NCBI GenBank assembly: GCA_946800325.1
Contig: OX326958.1
Span: 65,948,366-66,012,365, forward strand
From: Luzula sylvatica
Lineage: Eukaryota; Streptophyta; Magnoliopsida; Poales; Juncaceae
Direction: 5' to 3'
DNA length: 64,000 nt
The position numbers were made by a program, and so were the translations under genes. The first letter of the stretch is position 1. Each line of letters starts with the position of its first letter. The notes under the pieces were generated by a model that saw nothing but the letters and a program-made list of their open reading frames with translations, was not told the DNA's origin and did not search any database. Positions 26,226 to 38,300 of this stretch are shown one piece after another.

Positions 26226-26686
26226 GTGAATTTTCTTTGTTATTTCTCATCTAGTTTCGATTTAATCTTTGACGCAATTGCTCTCTGTGGAACGAATCTA
26301 TACATTTGTCACTGTACAAACATAGATTACAAATTTAGTTGATTGAATCGGGTTTTCGAATACAACGATAATTTTACACGCCAAAAACTCGCTCATCAGC
26401 AGCCATACTCACCTACATGCAGCAAGCTCCAGACAAATTATGGCCTTGCACACCTCCGCCTATAATTATTGAAATATGAGTATTTTACTAGGGGTATCAA
26501 AGAATTAAACCATTAATTTTGCAATATAAAAAAGGGACGCTTGAAATTACCCATCTCGTTAAAGATTGAATCTTTTATTGCAAAAAATGGAACAAAGTTA
26601 TTGAAAATAGAATAAAGTCATGGAAATCCTACAAAGCACTCTGATTTTATTGTAAAATAAATCATCTTATCATGTCTATTTTTAGG

Positions 26687-27060
26687 AAACTAACCCTTCC
26701 ACTTATCTCTCAGGAACACTTTCACCACTGTTCTCCATAGACGAAGGATCTTCGGTAACCATCTTCGAGTTTCTCTTCCTAAAACAAAACAAAAAGAACC
26801 ACCTGAATAAACAAAATCACATTCTACTTCACAGGCCCAATTCTCAGCAATAAACAATCCCAAGTTGAATTGATCCATCCGCACAATTCCACAAATTAAA
26901 AAGAAGAAGAAAAAAAAAACACCAATCAAGAGATAGATCTGAGTACCTCGTGCTAGATCGCCAAACAGCCCAACAAAAGACCCAAATTGGGGCAGAAAGA
27001 GAAAAATTAGGGTTTTCAGCAGCTACGTTGCTTCAATTCCTTCTCGAGATGAATTGTTAA
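26687..27060 (-). pseudogene. 5' fragment of an unidentified gene fused to ORC6 copy A intron 1
   Basis: On the minus strand this looks like the front of a plant gene: a segment with AAAACCCTAA and CT-rich sequence, a possible 5' UTR exon ending near a GTACTC donor (about 26946), an intron ending TTTTAG, then a coding exon starting MVTEDPSSMENSGESVPER (about 26777 down to 26718). The frame then stops; the expected donor position reads AGATAAGT rather than AGGTAAGT. At 26686/26687 it joins ORC6 intron 1. The parent gene was not identified and no downstream exons are present. Confidence 0.45.
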
Positions 27061-28495
27061 AGAAAGAGAGATTAGTTGCACAAGTCATAGTCTTTGCCTC
27101 GTCGGCATACTTGTGTGTTTCAGATGGTGGTACCTTGAAGCAAATAATTAATTTATCCGTAAATACTACATGCACCCAAATGACCTCAAATACAAAATTT
27201 TATTGTATTGATATTTAGTATTTTATGATGATTTGGCTGCGTGGGTACAGTTTTGTATGAGCATAGCAAAGAGAGTGGGGAAAGGAAAGTGGGATCCACA
27301 GAGGAGAGGTGAGAAAGAGAGAGGGGGAAGAGTGTGGAGATAGAACGTAGAGCGTGTGGCCACTACCCACCCTTCTCCCCTTAGCTCTTCCTCGGTTCTT
27401 CTGTCTCGTGCCTCTACGTGTTTACTCCCTCCCTCCTCCTGTTTCTTTCTCTCCTGCACCCGGCATACCACCTGTGTGTATTGTTCGCATTTATTTTGGA
27501 GAGGTGGGAAGGGAACGAAATGGTCACATGTGATGAGGCGGGCGGAACGAGGATAAGTTGGACAGCCACGCGCCAAGTGTGCGAAGAAGTTAGATGGTTA
27601 TATAAGTTCTTGCTCCCGGTGTATTTAATAAGATATGAACCGAATTGAGTGTGCACTGCACAAAAACAATATTCTAACTGAAACTTTCCAATTTAAATAG
27701 AGTCTTCCCGAAAACCCAATTAACAAGGTAGTTTCATTTTTTTTCTAAATTGCAAAAGAATGATATTCCCCCGGATCTCTCAAAATGTTTAATCATGGTT
27801 TTTTGCTCGTTAACCTAAAAAAAAAAATTAATCCACTTTCGCCAAGCTTTCCGGCGAAAGAAAAGAATAATATTTTTTTTATAATTGTTCTCATTTAAAG
27901 TAGCAAAGCTCTGCCCGCGAAAATGCCGGTACTAACACTTGTTTTCAGAGATTTTTCTACAAATTTTTGGGGATTTATATGTAAATTTGTCATTATTTTT
28001 TATTAGTATGTTCAAATTTAGTTATGTTTGTTTTGTTATATTTGATATTGTGTGTTAAATGATTGTGTGAAATTGAACAGGTTTATCTTGAATTTCCAAT
28101 TGTTTATATTTTTCAATTAATTATATATTTATGTGAAAAATTAGCATTACGAGTTTCTTTGCGATGTTTAAAGTTGCATAAAAATTATTTCTATACTATT
28201 TACCTATTTGTGCATTTTTTTTCATGTTTGGAAATATGTCTATTTAATAAGAAAATAATAAGATAAAAAATTTATTTAATTAGGATAAATTTCTATGAAA
28301 TTCTATATTTTGTATATCTTGTTTTGTAAAATAAATTTGACTGTTTTTCATATCTTTCAAAATTACCAAAAAATATAATTTGTTCAGGATCATATCTCAC
28401 TCAATCCAATTTATTTTTTAATTTGTTATGATTTTAAGTACATATTTCAATTATTAGAAGTTCATGTTATTTTCATTCCTTTGAAAAACAACATA
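27061..28495. other. Intergenic, no supported gene
   Basis: The block at 27230-27650 is less AT-rich, with GA- and CT-rich strings that open several overlapping small ORFs on both strands; none shows a known motif. The rest is AT-rich. A promoter or untranslated RNA in the GC-richer block is possible but unsupported. Confidence 0.4.
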
Positions 28496-28496
28496 T

Positions 28497-29005
28497 ACTC
28501 AACTCGTAACTATATTGCACTAAATTCTTTGAAAAATTATCGTATCACCGACTCGACTCGTAGCTATGTTGCGCTAAATTCTTTGAAAAATTATCGTATC
28601 ACCGTATCGGATACTCAACTCGTAGCTATGTTGCGCTAAATTCTTTGAAAAATTATCAAATCACCGTATCGGATACTCAACTCGTAGCTATGTTGCGCTA
28701 AACTCTTTGAAAAATTATCATATCACCATATCAGATACTCAACTCGTAGCTATGTTGCGCTAAATTCTTTGAAAAAATATCGTATCACCGTATCAGATAC
28801 TCAACTCGTAGCTATGTTGAGCTAAATTTTTTGAAAAATTATCGTATCACCGTATCGGATACTCAACTCGTAACAATGTTGCGCTAAATTCTTTGTAAAA
28901 TTATCGTATCACTGATAGTATCGAATACACAATTCGTAGCTATGTTTCACTAAATTCTTGTAAAAATTATCATATCACCATATCATATACTCTTAACTCT
29001 GTAGC
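28497..29005. repeat. 62-bp minisatellite, about eight units
   Basis: Eight tandem units of about 57-64 bp share 'ctcgtagctatgttgcgc', 'taaattctttgaaaaattat' and 'cgtatcaccgtatcggatac'. The central units are most alike; the edge units are shorter or diverged. It lies about 740 bp downstream of the ORC6 copy B stop codon. Confidence 0.95.
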
Positions 29006-29743
29006 TGCATGCAACATAGCAGACGAGGCATCATCCATTGATTTACAGGTAATTGGTTATTTAATGAAATGAGACTTGATTAGTCGATGAGAATTATTAG
29101 TAAATAATATTTTTTTTTATCTTTGATGAAGATATCAACAACCTTTTAAACCTTTGAAAGGGTACACCGTACACTTTACATATCATATCATTAGATTTCC
29201 TTAAAAAGACTCGCATCAAATTCTACTTTGGTACAATGTAAATTGCTCTCGAGTTCCACTCCACAAGAGAAAGTGCGTCTTTAATAAATTATAGGTGCAC
29301 CGCACCTCCAATAAGTTGGTTTCGACTTGGCCATAAAAATATAAAACCAATAAAGATACCCAATTATACTAATTCAAAATTCAAAATATAAAACCAATAA
29401 AGATACACAATTATACTAATTCAAAATTCAAAATATTAGGTCACAAACTAAGTGCTCTTACAAATAGCCATAAATCATTAAAATTAGTGAACTACCTAAT
29501 TTTATGCATGTGGAAATTTTCGACGATTGATTTAAGCTTAGTTAATATAATATTTTTATTGAAAAAGAGAAACCTCTACAAACCATTCACATCAGATATA
29601 TATCCTCCAAAAATATAAAAGAACATTCAATGAAACCTTCTCAATTTAAAAAGAACAAAGTAAATTTCTTTGAAGATATAAATTAAAAGACCATAGCAAA
29701 ATTGCCAAGCATAATTATCTTACATGGTAAAATTGTTCCGAGC
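29006..29743. other. Downstream flank of ORC6 copy B
   Basis: AT-rich, with a direct duplication of 'caattatactaattcaaaat' at about 29361 and 29408. The last one to two hundred bases are probably the ORC6 3' UTR. No ORF is supported. Confidence 0.5.
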
Positions 29744-32700
29744 TTATACAAAAGCAGAGTCTGAATGTTTCTTTTCAAAATTGAGCCGAGTTTGTGTCTT
29801 TTTCTTCGCAGGCACTGTTGAACAAAAAATGGTTCTTATGAGTCAATAATTAAATAAATAAATAATTGTAGATTTATGAATAAAATACAAACCTGTTTTG
29901 GTTTCGTTATTGGTTGACAGAACCGTTGATTTCCATTTTTCGTACTCCTTTTTCTCCATTTGTTTATGTCTCTTGTATGTCGGTAACTAAAAACATAAAT
30001 CAAATAAATAAATATATTTAAGTTGTTCATTGAAAGATAAAATGGAGATGACCAGCATTGAATGGGCATCTCCATTTAAAAAGGAAGGGTTCTGATTTAA
30101 TGACGCAGTAAATCCAAACCATTCTTTTCTGTTTGCTATTTTTTGAAAGAGAATAATAGTTGATTATATATAATAAACATACATCGAGATCTGGTTGATC
30201 ATCGAGTGACGACTCGTCAGACGAATCGTCACTCAAATCATCGTGCTTTCTTTTCCCTGGTAATGCATCCAATAGTTCTGTACAAAAATTAAATATTTCT
30301 CTTTCAGATTGGTTAATATAGGCATTTAAATTTGCAAGGATGTGTGTGAAATTACCTCTGTGCCCTTTGATGGACTTTGGATCTTTCTTTTCCTTCGAAA
30401 AACCAAAAACATCATAGCATAGATCGTTCATGGATGTAGAAACCTAAAAAAAGATTAAAAAAAAAAACTTGAAAATCAGAATACCATTAACACACAGGCT
30501 TGAGGGGTATATGTGATATTTTTAACGATTAGGGTTCTCCGATGATAATATCACATTTTGTAGAGTGACATTAAAATGAAAAATATAAAATGAATGACTG
30601 CTTAATTTACATTGCTAAATTCAGTTTCAGAAGTGCCACATAATTCCGTGAGCTTCAATTTGTCCACTTTAAGCTGAAAAAAACCGAAAAACATTAGCCA
30701 AAAAACACAATATAATTTGTACTCGACATATGGGGTGCAAAAGAAAAAATGGAACTTTTTGGGGCCTAATTGTAAATGTTACCTTTTGTTTTTTGGCACA
30801 TAAATAAAATGCAACCGCAGTAAATACAGGCCGGTTAAAATCAGTATTTGCTCTTCGTGAAGCTGGTAATGCAGCTAAAAATCGCTCTTTATATCTGTAA
30901 ATTGTAATATTATACTTTCATTATTATGAATTAATATAGACATATAATACATATAGATAGAATGAAGCGTACAAAGATAGACCCTTCTGAACAAAAGGGA
31001 TTATTCTGACACAACCGAATTTAATTGCAAGTTCTCGTACATCAAGCGTTGACCTAAAAACGCAAAAACAATCAAAATTTGATTATTTTCTTCGAATTAT
31101 ATCGATCATTAATTAAAAGGGGAAAAAGAAAATCAACTTACTTGACACCAAGGCAGTTTTGCATTGAATTAAAGGATCGCATATAAGCTTTTTCTGACAT
31201 ACCACTGATCTGTATCGCGCTTTTTCTATCAAATATAACCTGACACCTACAAGAAGAAAACCAAACAAATATAAGAACCAACAAAATACAGAAATCAAAT
31301 GAACATTTCATCGAACAATTGGCATGCAGCCATACTCACCTAGATGCAGCAAGCTCCAGACAAATTATGGCCTTGCACACCTCCCCCTATAATTATTGAA
31401 ATATGAGTATTTTACTAGGGGTATCAGAGAATTAAACCATTAATTTTGCAATATAAAAAAGGGACGCTTGAAATTACCCATCTTGTTAAAGATTGAATCT
31501 TTTATTGCAAAAAATGGAACAAAGTTATTGAAAATAGAATAAAGTCACGGAAATCCTACAAAGCACTCTGATTTTATTGTAAAATAAATCATCTTATCAT
31601 ATCTATTTTTAGGCAAGTATGAATCTTGATCCAGAAAACCCCCTTGAAAGACTACAATATTTTAAAGATACTTCACAACAGATCAATTTCTTGGCTTATT
31701 GTATATTTGCCCCTAAAATAATCTGAAGTACTGAAAAGAGGAAACGGCACATACCACGCCAATAACAGATGAATCAAACTGGATATTAGAAAGCCTTCTG
31801 AGTTCTTCAGCCTTGCGAATCAACATCTGAGATGCGTCCAATCCCATTTTGGTCGCTATCCCTCTCATAAACTCGAGATTAATCATAAACCCTAAAAAAT
31901 TAGATTAAAATCTTGAGATTAAAATCCAAAAAATTCGAGTAAAAGTCTTCCACAAAACTTAATCGATGAAAAACAGCAAAAAATACTTACTTGCGGCGGA
32001 TATAGGGTTTACGACCAAAAACAGTAAAAATCAAAAGTAGATGTCGAACAAAATTGATTAAAAATCAGATTTGGAATAAGAAATTTCTCAATAAACCCTC
32101 GATTTGAACTGAATATGCTTAATCAACTAATTTTAACAGATTAAACATTTTTTCAAACAAAACAAAAGCAGATCTGTAATAAAATTGACAAAAAATGAGA
32201 AAAAAAAAAACATATGAAAATCTGATTTCCAATAAACACTCGATTAAGAGAGAAAAAAAAAGACCCCTCGGTTACTTGTTACAAACACGAAAATCAGAAA
32301 ACCGAAACGAAAAAACGAAATCAACGTGAAAAAAATGCAATCTCTTGTTCTGACCTTGAAAAACGTCATCAATCGGCTTGCCATCGGCCACAAGCGTGTT
32401 TGATCGAGATGAGAGATGACAGAGAGAGAGAGTGCGAGAGAGGCGGCTGCAAATGAGAGAGAGAGAGGAGAGAACGTTAGGGTTAGGGTTTATATATGGG
32501 CTGGCCCAAATATGAATTATTTTGAATCCGATTAACAGTTAATTCATAAATCAATTAACAGTCAATTGGAAGCCGAGTTAATTCTTACCATAATCAAATC
32601 CTTGTAGGAAATTTTTTGGGGATCATTAAAATAGCCCCCTATTAACCCACAACATCATGCTGATGTCAACATGTGTTGGGGGAAATAGGGGGGCACCGTA

Positions 32701-35368
32701 TATGCTCTCTTATTGAAATATGAGTATTTTATTAGGGATATCAGAGAATTAAACCATTAATTTTGCAATATAAAAAAAAGGACGCTTGAAATTACCCATC
32801 TTGTTAAAGATTGAATTTTTTATTGCAAAAAATGAAACAAAGTTATTGAAAATAGAATAAAGTCACGGAAATCCTACAAAGCACTCTGATTTTATTGTAA
32901 AATAAATCATCTTATCATATCTATTTTTAGGCAAGAATGAATCTTGATCCAGAAAACTCCCTTGAAAGACTACAATATTTTAAAGATACTTCACAACAGA
33001 TCAATTTCTTGGCTTATTGTATACTAGCTTTATCCCCGCGCAATTGCGCAGGACAACATATCTATTTTTTTACATGTTTTTTTATATAATTATTTAAATA
33101 GAATTAACTCGTGTGCGAATTAACGCGTGTGCGTTTGAACTAAATTAATCTAATTATGACATATTTGCAAATATCATGATGTCAATAGATGCATAAGATT
33201 CATGAAATTAGTCTATCACGGATATTATTTTCTGATATAATTTGTATAACATTTGTTCAGGTGCTTTTAAAATCGATTAATATAATCATGACATATTCGC
33301 AAATATATTTGATGTGAATAGATGCATTATAGTTACGGTTCATTAAAGGATCACAATGTGTCATATGGATACAACAGACAAATGACAAAAAAACTCGCAT
33401 AAATTTGAGGTTACAAAATTTCATATATACCCGTGCAAAATGAGCAAATACAAAAAAAATTGAAAAGCAAAAAAGGACCAAAATGTAAAAAGGAAAAAAA
33501 TTGGGTAAAAAAGAAACTTACAAAAAAAAAAATTGAACTTACGAAAATTGCATACATAACCCTGCCCAATGAGCAAATTAAAAAAAAAATTGGAAAATAA
33601 GAAAAAGTGATCAAAATGTAAAAAAAGACCAAAATATAAAAAAAAAGATCAAAATGTAAAAAAGGACCAAAATATAAAATAGGAAAAAAGGATAAAAAAT
33701 GTAAAAAATGACCAACATGTAAATAAACCAAAAAAAGACCAAAATATAAAATAGGAAAAAGGATCAAAATGTAAAAAAGGACCAAAATGTAGATAAAAAA
33801 AAAAGATGACGTGGCCTCATATATGAGCAAGAATTTTCCTTACTTTATACATATTACTAGCTTTATTCCCGCGCAATTGCGCGGGATGTTTTTTTATATA
33901 ATTATTTAAATAGAATTAACGCGTGTGCGAATTGACGCGCATGCGTTTGAACTAAATTAATCTAATCATGACATATTTGCAAATATCATGATGCCAATAA
34001 ATGCATAAGGTTCATGAAATTAGTCTATCACGTATATTATTTTCTGATATAATTTGTATAAATAGTATTTGTTCATGTGCTTCTAAAATCGATTAATATA
34101 ATCAAGATATATTCGTAAATTTTAATATGTATGTAAAATAGGAAAGAAAGACCAAAATGTAAAAAAGGACCAAAATGTAAGATAGGAAAAAAGGATCAAA
34201 ATGTAAAAAAGGACCGAAATGTAAATAAAAAGGACCAAAATATAAAAAAACCCCTTGATGACGTGGAGGCTTAGAATTGCAAGAATTTTGTTTGATTTAT
34301 ACATAACTTATAATTTGAGGGAAACATGAAAATTTAGTATTTTGCTTGTTTTGTACATCAATTTTGGAATTTTCTAGAAAATATGATAAATTGATACTTC
34401 TTAAGATATTAGACTTCACTTTTTGTAATTTTGTGAAATTGAAAAAAAAATAGAAATTATACATGTGTTAGACTTCAATTATAATTTTTTTTTATGAAAA
34501 CAAGAAAAATACGTATTTTGCATGTTTTAGACATCAATTGTGACATTTTTCTAGAAAATATGATAAATTGATTTTTTTCAATGTAGTGACTTCAATTTTT
34601 TCATTTTATCGTAACTTTTTGAAAAGAATAAACTGTTGCATGTGGTAGTCTTCAATTAAAGATTTGTTGTGAGCAAAACATGAAGTTGAGAATTTTTCTC
34701 GCTTTAGATACCTATTTGGGAATTTTGCGCAAAATATGATAAATTTGTATTTTTGAAGGAATTAGACTTCACTTTTTGTAATTTTCCAAAGTTTTTCAAA
34801 ACAATTTCAAATTTGGCATGTGTTAGTCTTCAAGTACACATTTTTTGTGGAATACATGAAAATGAAGTATTTTGCGCATTTTAGACATCAATTTTGGCAT
34901 TTTCTAAAATATATGGTAAATTGATATTTTTGAAGGTAGACTTCACTTTGTGGAATTTTGCCAAATATTTTGAAAAATAGAAATTTTGCATGTGCTAATC
35001 TTGAATTATAGATTTTTGTGAAGAAAAAAAAAAGAAAATCATGTATTTTGCATGTATTAGACATCCATTTTGGAATTTTGTAGAGAAATATGATAAATTG
35101 ATTTTTTTAATATGTTTGACTTCAATTTTGTTCATTTTTTTGTAAAGTTTTTAAAAATACGAAGTTTTGCATGTGTTAGTCTTCAGTTACACATTTTTTT
35201 GGAGAAAACATTACAATCAAGTATTTTGTATGATTTAGACATCAATTTTTGCATTTTCAAATAAATATGATAAATTGTTTTTTTTTAATGTGTTAGGCTT
35301 CAATTTTTTCATTTATCCGTAATGTTTTGAAAAAATATATTGAAAATTTGCATGTGTTAGTCTTGAAT

Positions 35369-35399
<31 letters not shown>

Positions 35400-38300
35400 A
35401 TTTTGTATTTTGCTCGTTTTGTACATCAATTTTGAAATTTTCTAGAAAATATGATAAATTGATATTTTTTTAAGGTATTATACTTCGCTTTTTACAATTT
35501 TATGAAATTGAAAATAAAAATAAAAATTATACATATGTTAGTCGTCAATTATATATTTTTTTATGAAAACAAAAAATACGTATTTTGCATGTTTCAGACA
35601 TCAATTTTGGAATTTTTTAGATTAATATGATAAATTTGTTTTTTTCATTGTAGTAGACTTCAATCTTTTCATTTTATGGTAACTTCTAAAAAATTAAAAT
35701 AAAATTTTCCATGTGGTAGTCTTCAATTAAAGATTTGTTGTGAACAAAACATGAAATTAATAATTTTCTTGCTTTAGACACCTATTTGAGAATTTTGTAC
35801 AAAATATGATAAATTCATATTTTTTAGGAATTAGACTTCACTTTTTGCAATTTTGCAAATGTTTTCCGAATTTTTTTAAATTGTGCATGTGTGAGTCTTC
35901 AATCACAATTTTTTGCGGAAAACATGAAAATTAAATATTGTGCTCATTTTAGACTTCACTTTTTGCAATTTTGTGAATTTTTAATAAAATATATAATTAT
36001 ACATGCGTTAGTCTTCAATTATAGAATTTTTTTATGAAAACAAGAAAAATACGTATTTTGCATGTTTTAGACATGAATTTTGGATTTTTAAAAAAAAATA
36101 TGATAAATTGATTTTTAAATGAAGTGGACTTCAATTTTTTCATTTTAGCATAACTTTATGAAATAAAATAAAATGTTGCATGTGTTAGTCTTCAATTTTG
36201 CAAATGTTTTTTAAAAATAATTAAAATTTGCATGTGTTAGTCTTCAATTACACATATTTTTTTGAAAACATGAAAATTAAGTTTTTTTCCTCGTTTTAGA
36301 CATCAATTTTCGCATTTTCTAAAAAATATGATAAATTCATATTTTTGAAGGTATAGACTTCCTGTTTTGCAATTTTTTGAAATTAAAAAAAAAATATATA
36401 TATTATATACATGTGTTAGTCTTTAATTATAGAATTTTTTTATGAAAACAAGAAAATACGTATTTTGCATGTTTTGGAAATCAATTTTGGAATTTTTTTT
36501 TTAAAAGTATGATAAATTAATTTTTTAAATGAAGTAGACTTCATTTTGTTCATTTTAGCGTAACTTTTTGAAAAAAATAAAATTTTGCATGTGGTAGTCT
36601 TCAGTTAAAGATTTGTTGTGAGCAAAACATGAAATTGAGAAATTTTCTCGCTTTAGACACCTATTTGGGCATTTTGAACAAAATATGATAAATCGATATT
36701 TTTGAAGGGATTATTCGACTTCAATTTTTACAATTTTGCAATCAAAAAAATTTGAAAATTGTTAGTACGTTCTACTTTTATTGATATATTTGTTAAAAAA
36801 TGTACAATTACTATGAAGATCAGAATCCAAAACAATGGAATTCTATATCTTAACATGTTATATTAAGCTAATATCTCACAGAAAAATTACATCCAACTAA
36901 AAATACAAAGCAAGAAAATAAAACTTGGAAAGTAGAATCGAGACATGACTTCAAAGCTCGAAAACGAAATCCCGGTTATTGTATGAAGTTGGAATCCAGT
37001 CTTTGTAATCTCATAAAATTAGAGTATACTAGCATGACCCCCGCGCAATTGCGCGGGGTTGTTCGGGTTTATAAGTAATGTAGTTGAAAAAAATTGTTGT
37101 CGTGAATTTCTTTTTGTAATCATTATTATATGTGTAATTTAGTGTGTTGTGTGCGAGTGAAATTTTGTAGCAAAAATCGTTTGAATATTTTAAGAGCCGG
37201 ATTTCTTGAATAATTCAAACGGTTATTGCTAAAAAAATTATCTATATTTTATACATCATAAGCAAAATAAGGAAAAATAACGAATGAGTCGTCATGAAAT
37301 TTATTAAGAACCTAATAGATCAGAAAACATTGCTGAAAAAAAGAGTGTTCTTAATTTCACAAATCCTTGATTTCGCTACATATTTAGCACAAATATTTTT
37401 CGCCCTTTGTGTGGTCGGCCAACAACAAAGTTTCACGATGTCATCGCTAACCGTTTCGTTCGAACCTTTAATTTAAATTATGTCATGATTATTCGCACAT
37501 CCGTGATTTGGTATATTTTTAATCCCCTAATTTTTTTTGGATATTGTAAAAAATACTCTATCTTTTCGTAAACTCCAAAAAAAAAATTCTTTACCAAACT
37601 TTTATTTTAAAATACTCCTTATGGATGATATTAATTTTTTTTTTTCAAAATACCTTCCAAATCTCATATGTAATAATTAAAACTTATTTTTGTTATTTTT
37701 TATTAATTTTAAGAAAATTCATAAACACTTCTTAACATATAGTGATTTAAAAAAAATTTAATTATTACATATTTTGTTTATATAATTTTAATATTCCATT
37801 CTTTATTCATAAAAAAACTAACATTAAATAATAATAAATAAACATCTTGCAAATATATTCATAGAAAATATCTATTTAAACATCTACTTTTTATTTTAGT
37901 TTTCCTTTTATGTATTTTTTAATAGTTTTGTGATATTTTATTTTTAAATATTTGCAAGATGTTCTTTTATTAATATTGTTCAACTTATTATAATTTTATT
38001 TTAGTTTTTCAAGAAAAATAATACATAAGTTGAATATTTGTAATGAATGAAATATTAAAATTATATAACATATAACATATAGTAATTTTTTTTTTAATTA
38101 TTATGTATTAAAAAAAGTTTAAGAATTTTTTAAAATTAAAAAAGCATTTTTTTTAAATGAATACATATGTAAATTAATTTTTTTGTACAATATCTAAAAA
38201 TTTAAGGAGTCTTTTGAAAAAATTTCAAGTAAAGTGGTGATAGGGAGGCATAATAAGGTGTTGATGTGGACGCATGAGATGAGAGAAATTATTAATAATG

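Larger units (their letters stand above)
17142..26398 (+). mobile_element. Solo LTR (about 1.65 kb) split by a nested copia element
   Basis: The outer insertion runs from TGATGTGAGG to GCTCATCA (TG...CA ends). It is flanked by the 5-bp duplication GCAGC at 17137-17141 and 26399-26403; the empty site is in ORC6 copy B near 31326. Subtracting the nested copia element (17701-25296) and its duplicated CGATA leaves about 1.65 kb with no pol or gag, as for a solo LTR. A CCAAT-like string (about 17528) and a TATA-like string (about 17552) suggest plus orientation. The right part (25880-26225) carries the second palindrome array. Confidence 0.75.
15597..26686 (-). pseudogene. ORC6: ORC6 copy A: exons 2-6 only, split by insertions
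   Basis: Recognisable ORC6 exons: exon 6 (15661-15723), exon 5 (15833-15944), exon 4 (16761-16841), exon 3 (16953-17057) and exon 2 (26413-26459). The protein segments include LELAACR, VIFDRKSAIQISGMSEKAY, YKERFLAALPASRRAN and TELCGTSETEF. Exon lengths and splice phases equal those of copy B, so the exons themselves are little damaged. Exon 1 and exons 7-10 are missing. A hAT element (15988-16717) sits in intron 4 and a 9.3-kb nested LTR insertion (17142-26398) in intron 2. Homology to copy B intron 1 ends at about 26686 against an unrelated gene fragment. It cannot encode a full subunit. Confidence 0.9.

Noticed and set aside
27223..27576. 117-codon ORF and overlapping ORFs on both strands
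   Set aside because: The composition is GA/CT-rich, several overlapping frames are open on both strands, and none has a motif or gene-like context.
33411..33830. 139-codon Phe/Leu-rich ORF, and similar ones at 38578-39181 and 42150-43290
   Set aside because: These are reverse translations of the A-rich 'accaaaatgtaaa' Helitron repeats; the hydrophobic residues come from TTT-rich complement, not from a membrane protein.
37294..37476. 60-codon ORF shared with 41293-41475
   Set aside because: It is conserved only because the two Helitrons are copies of one family; substitutions do not favour silent sites and no motif is visible.
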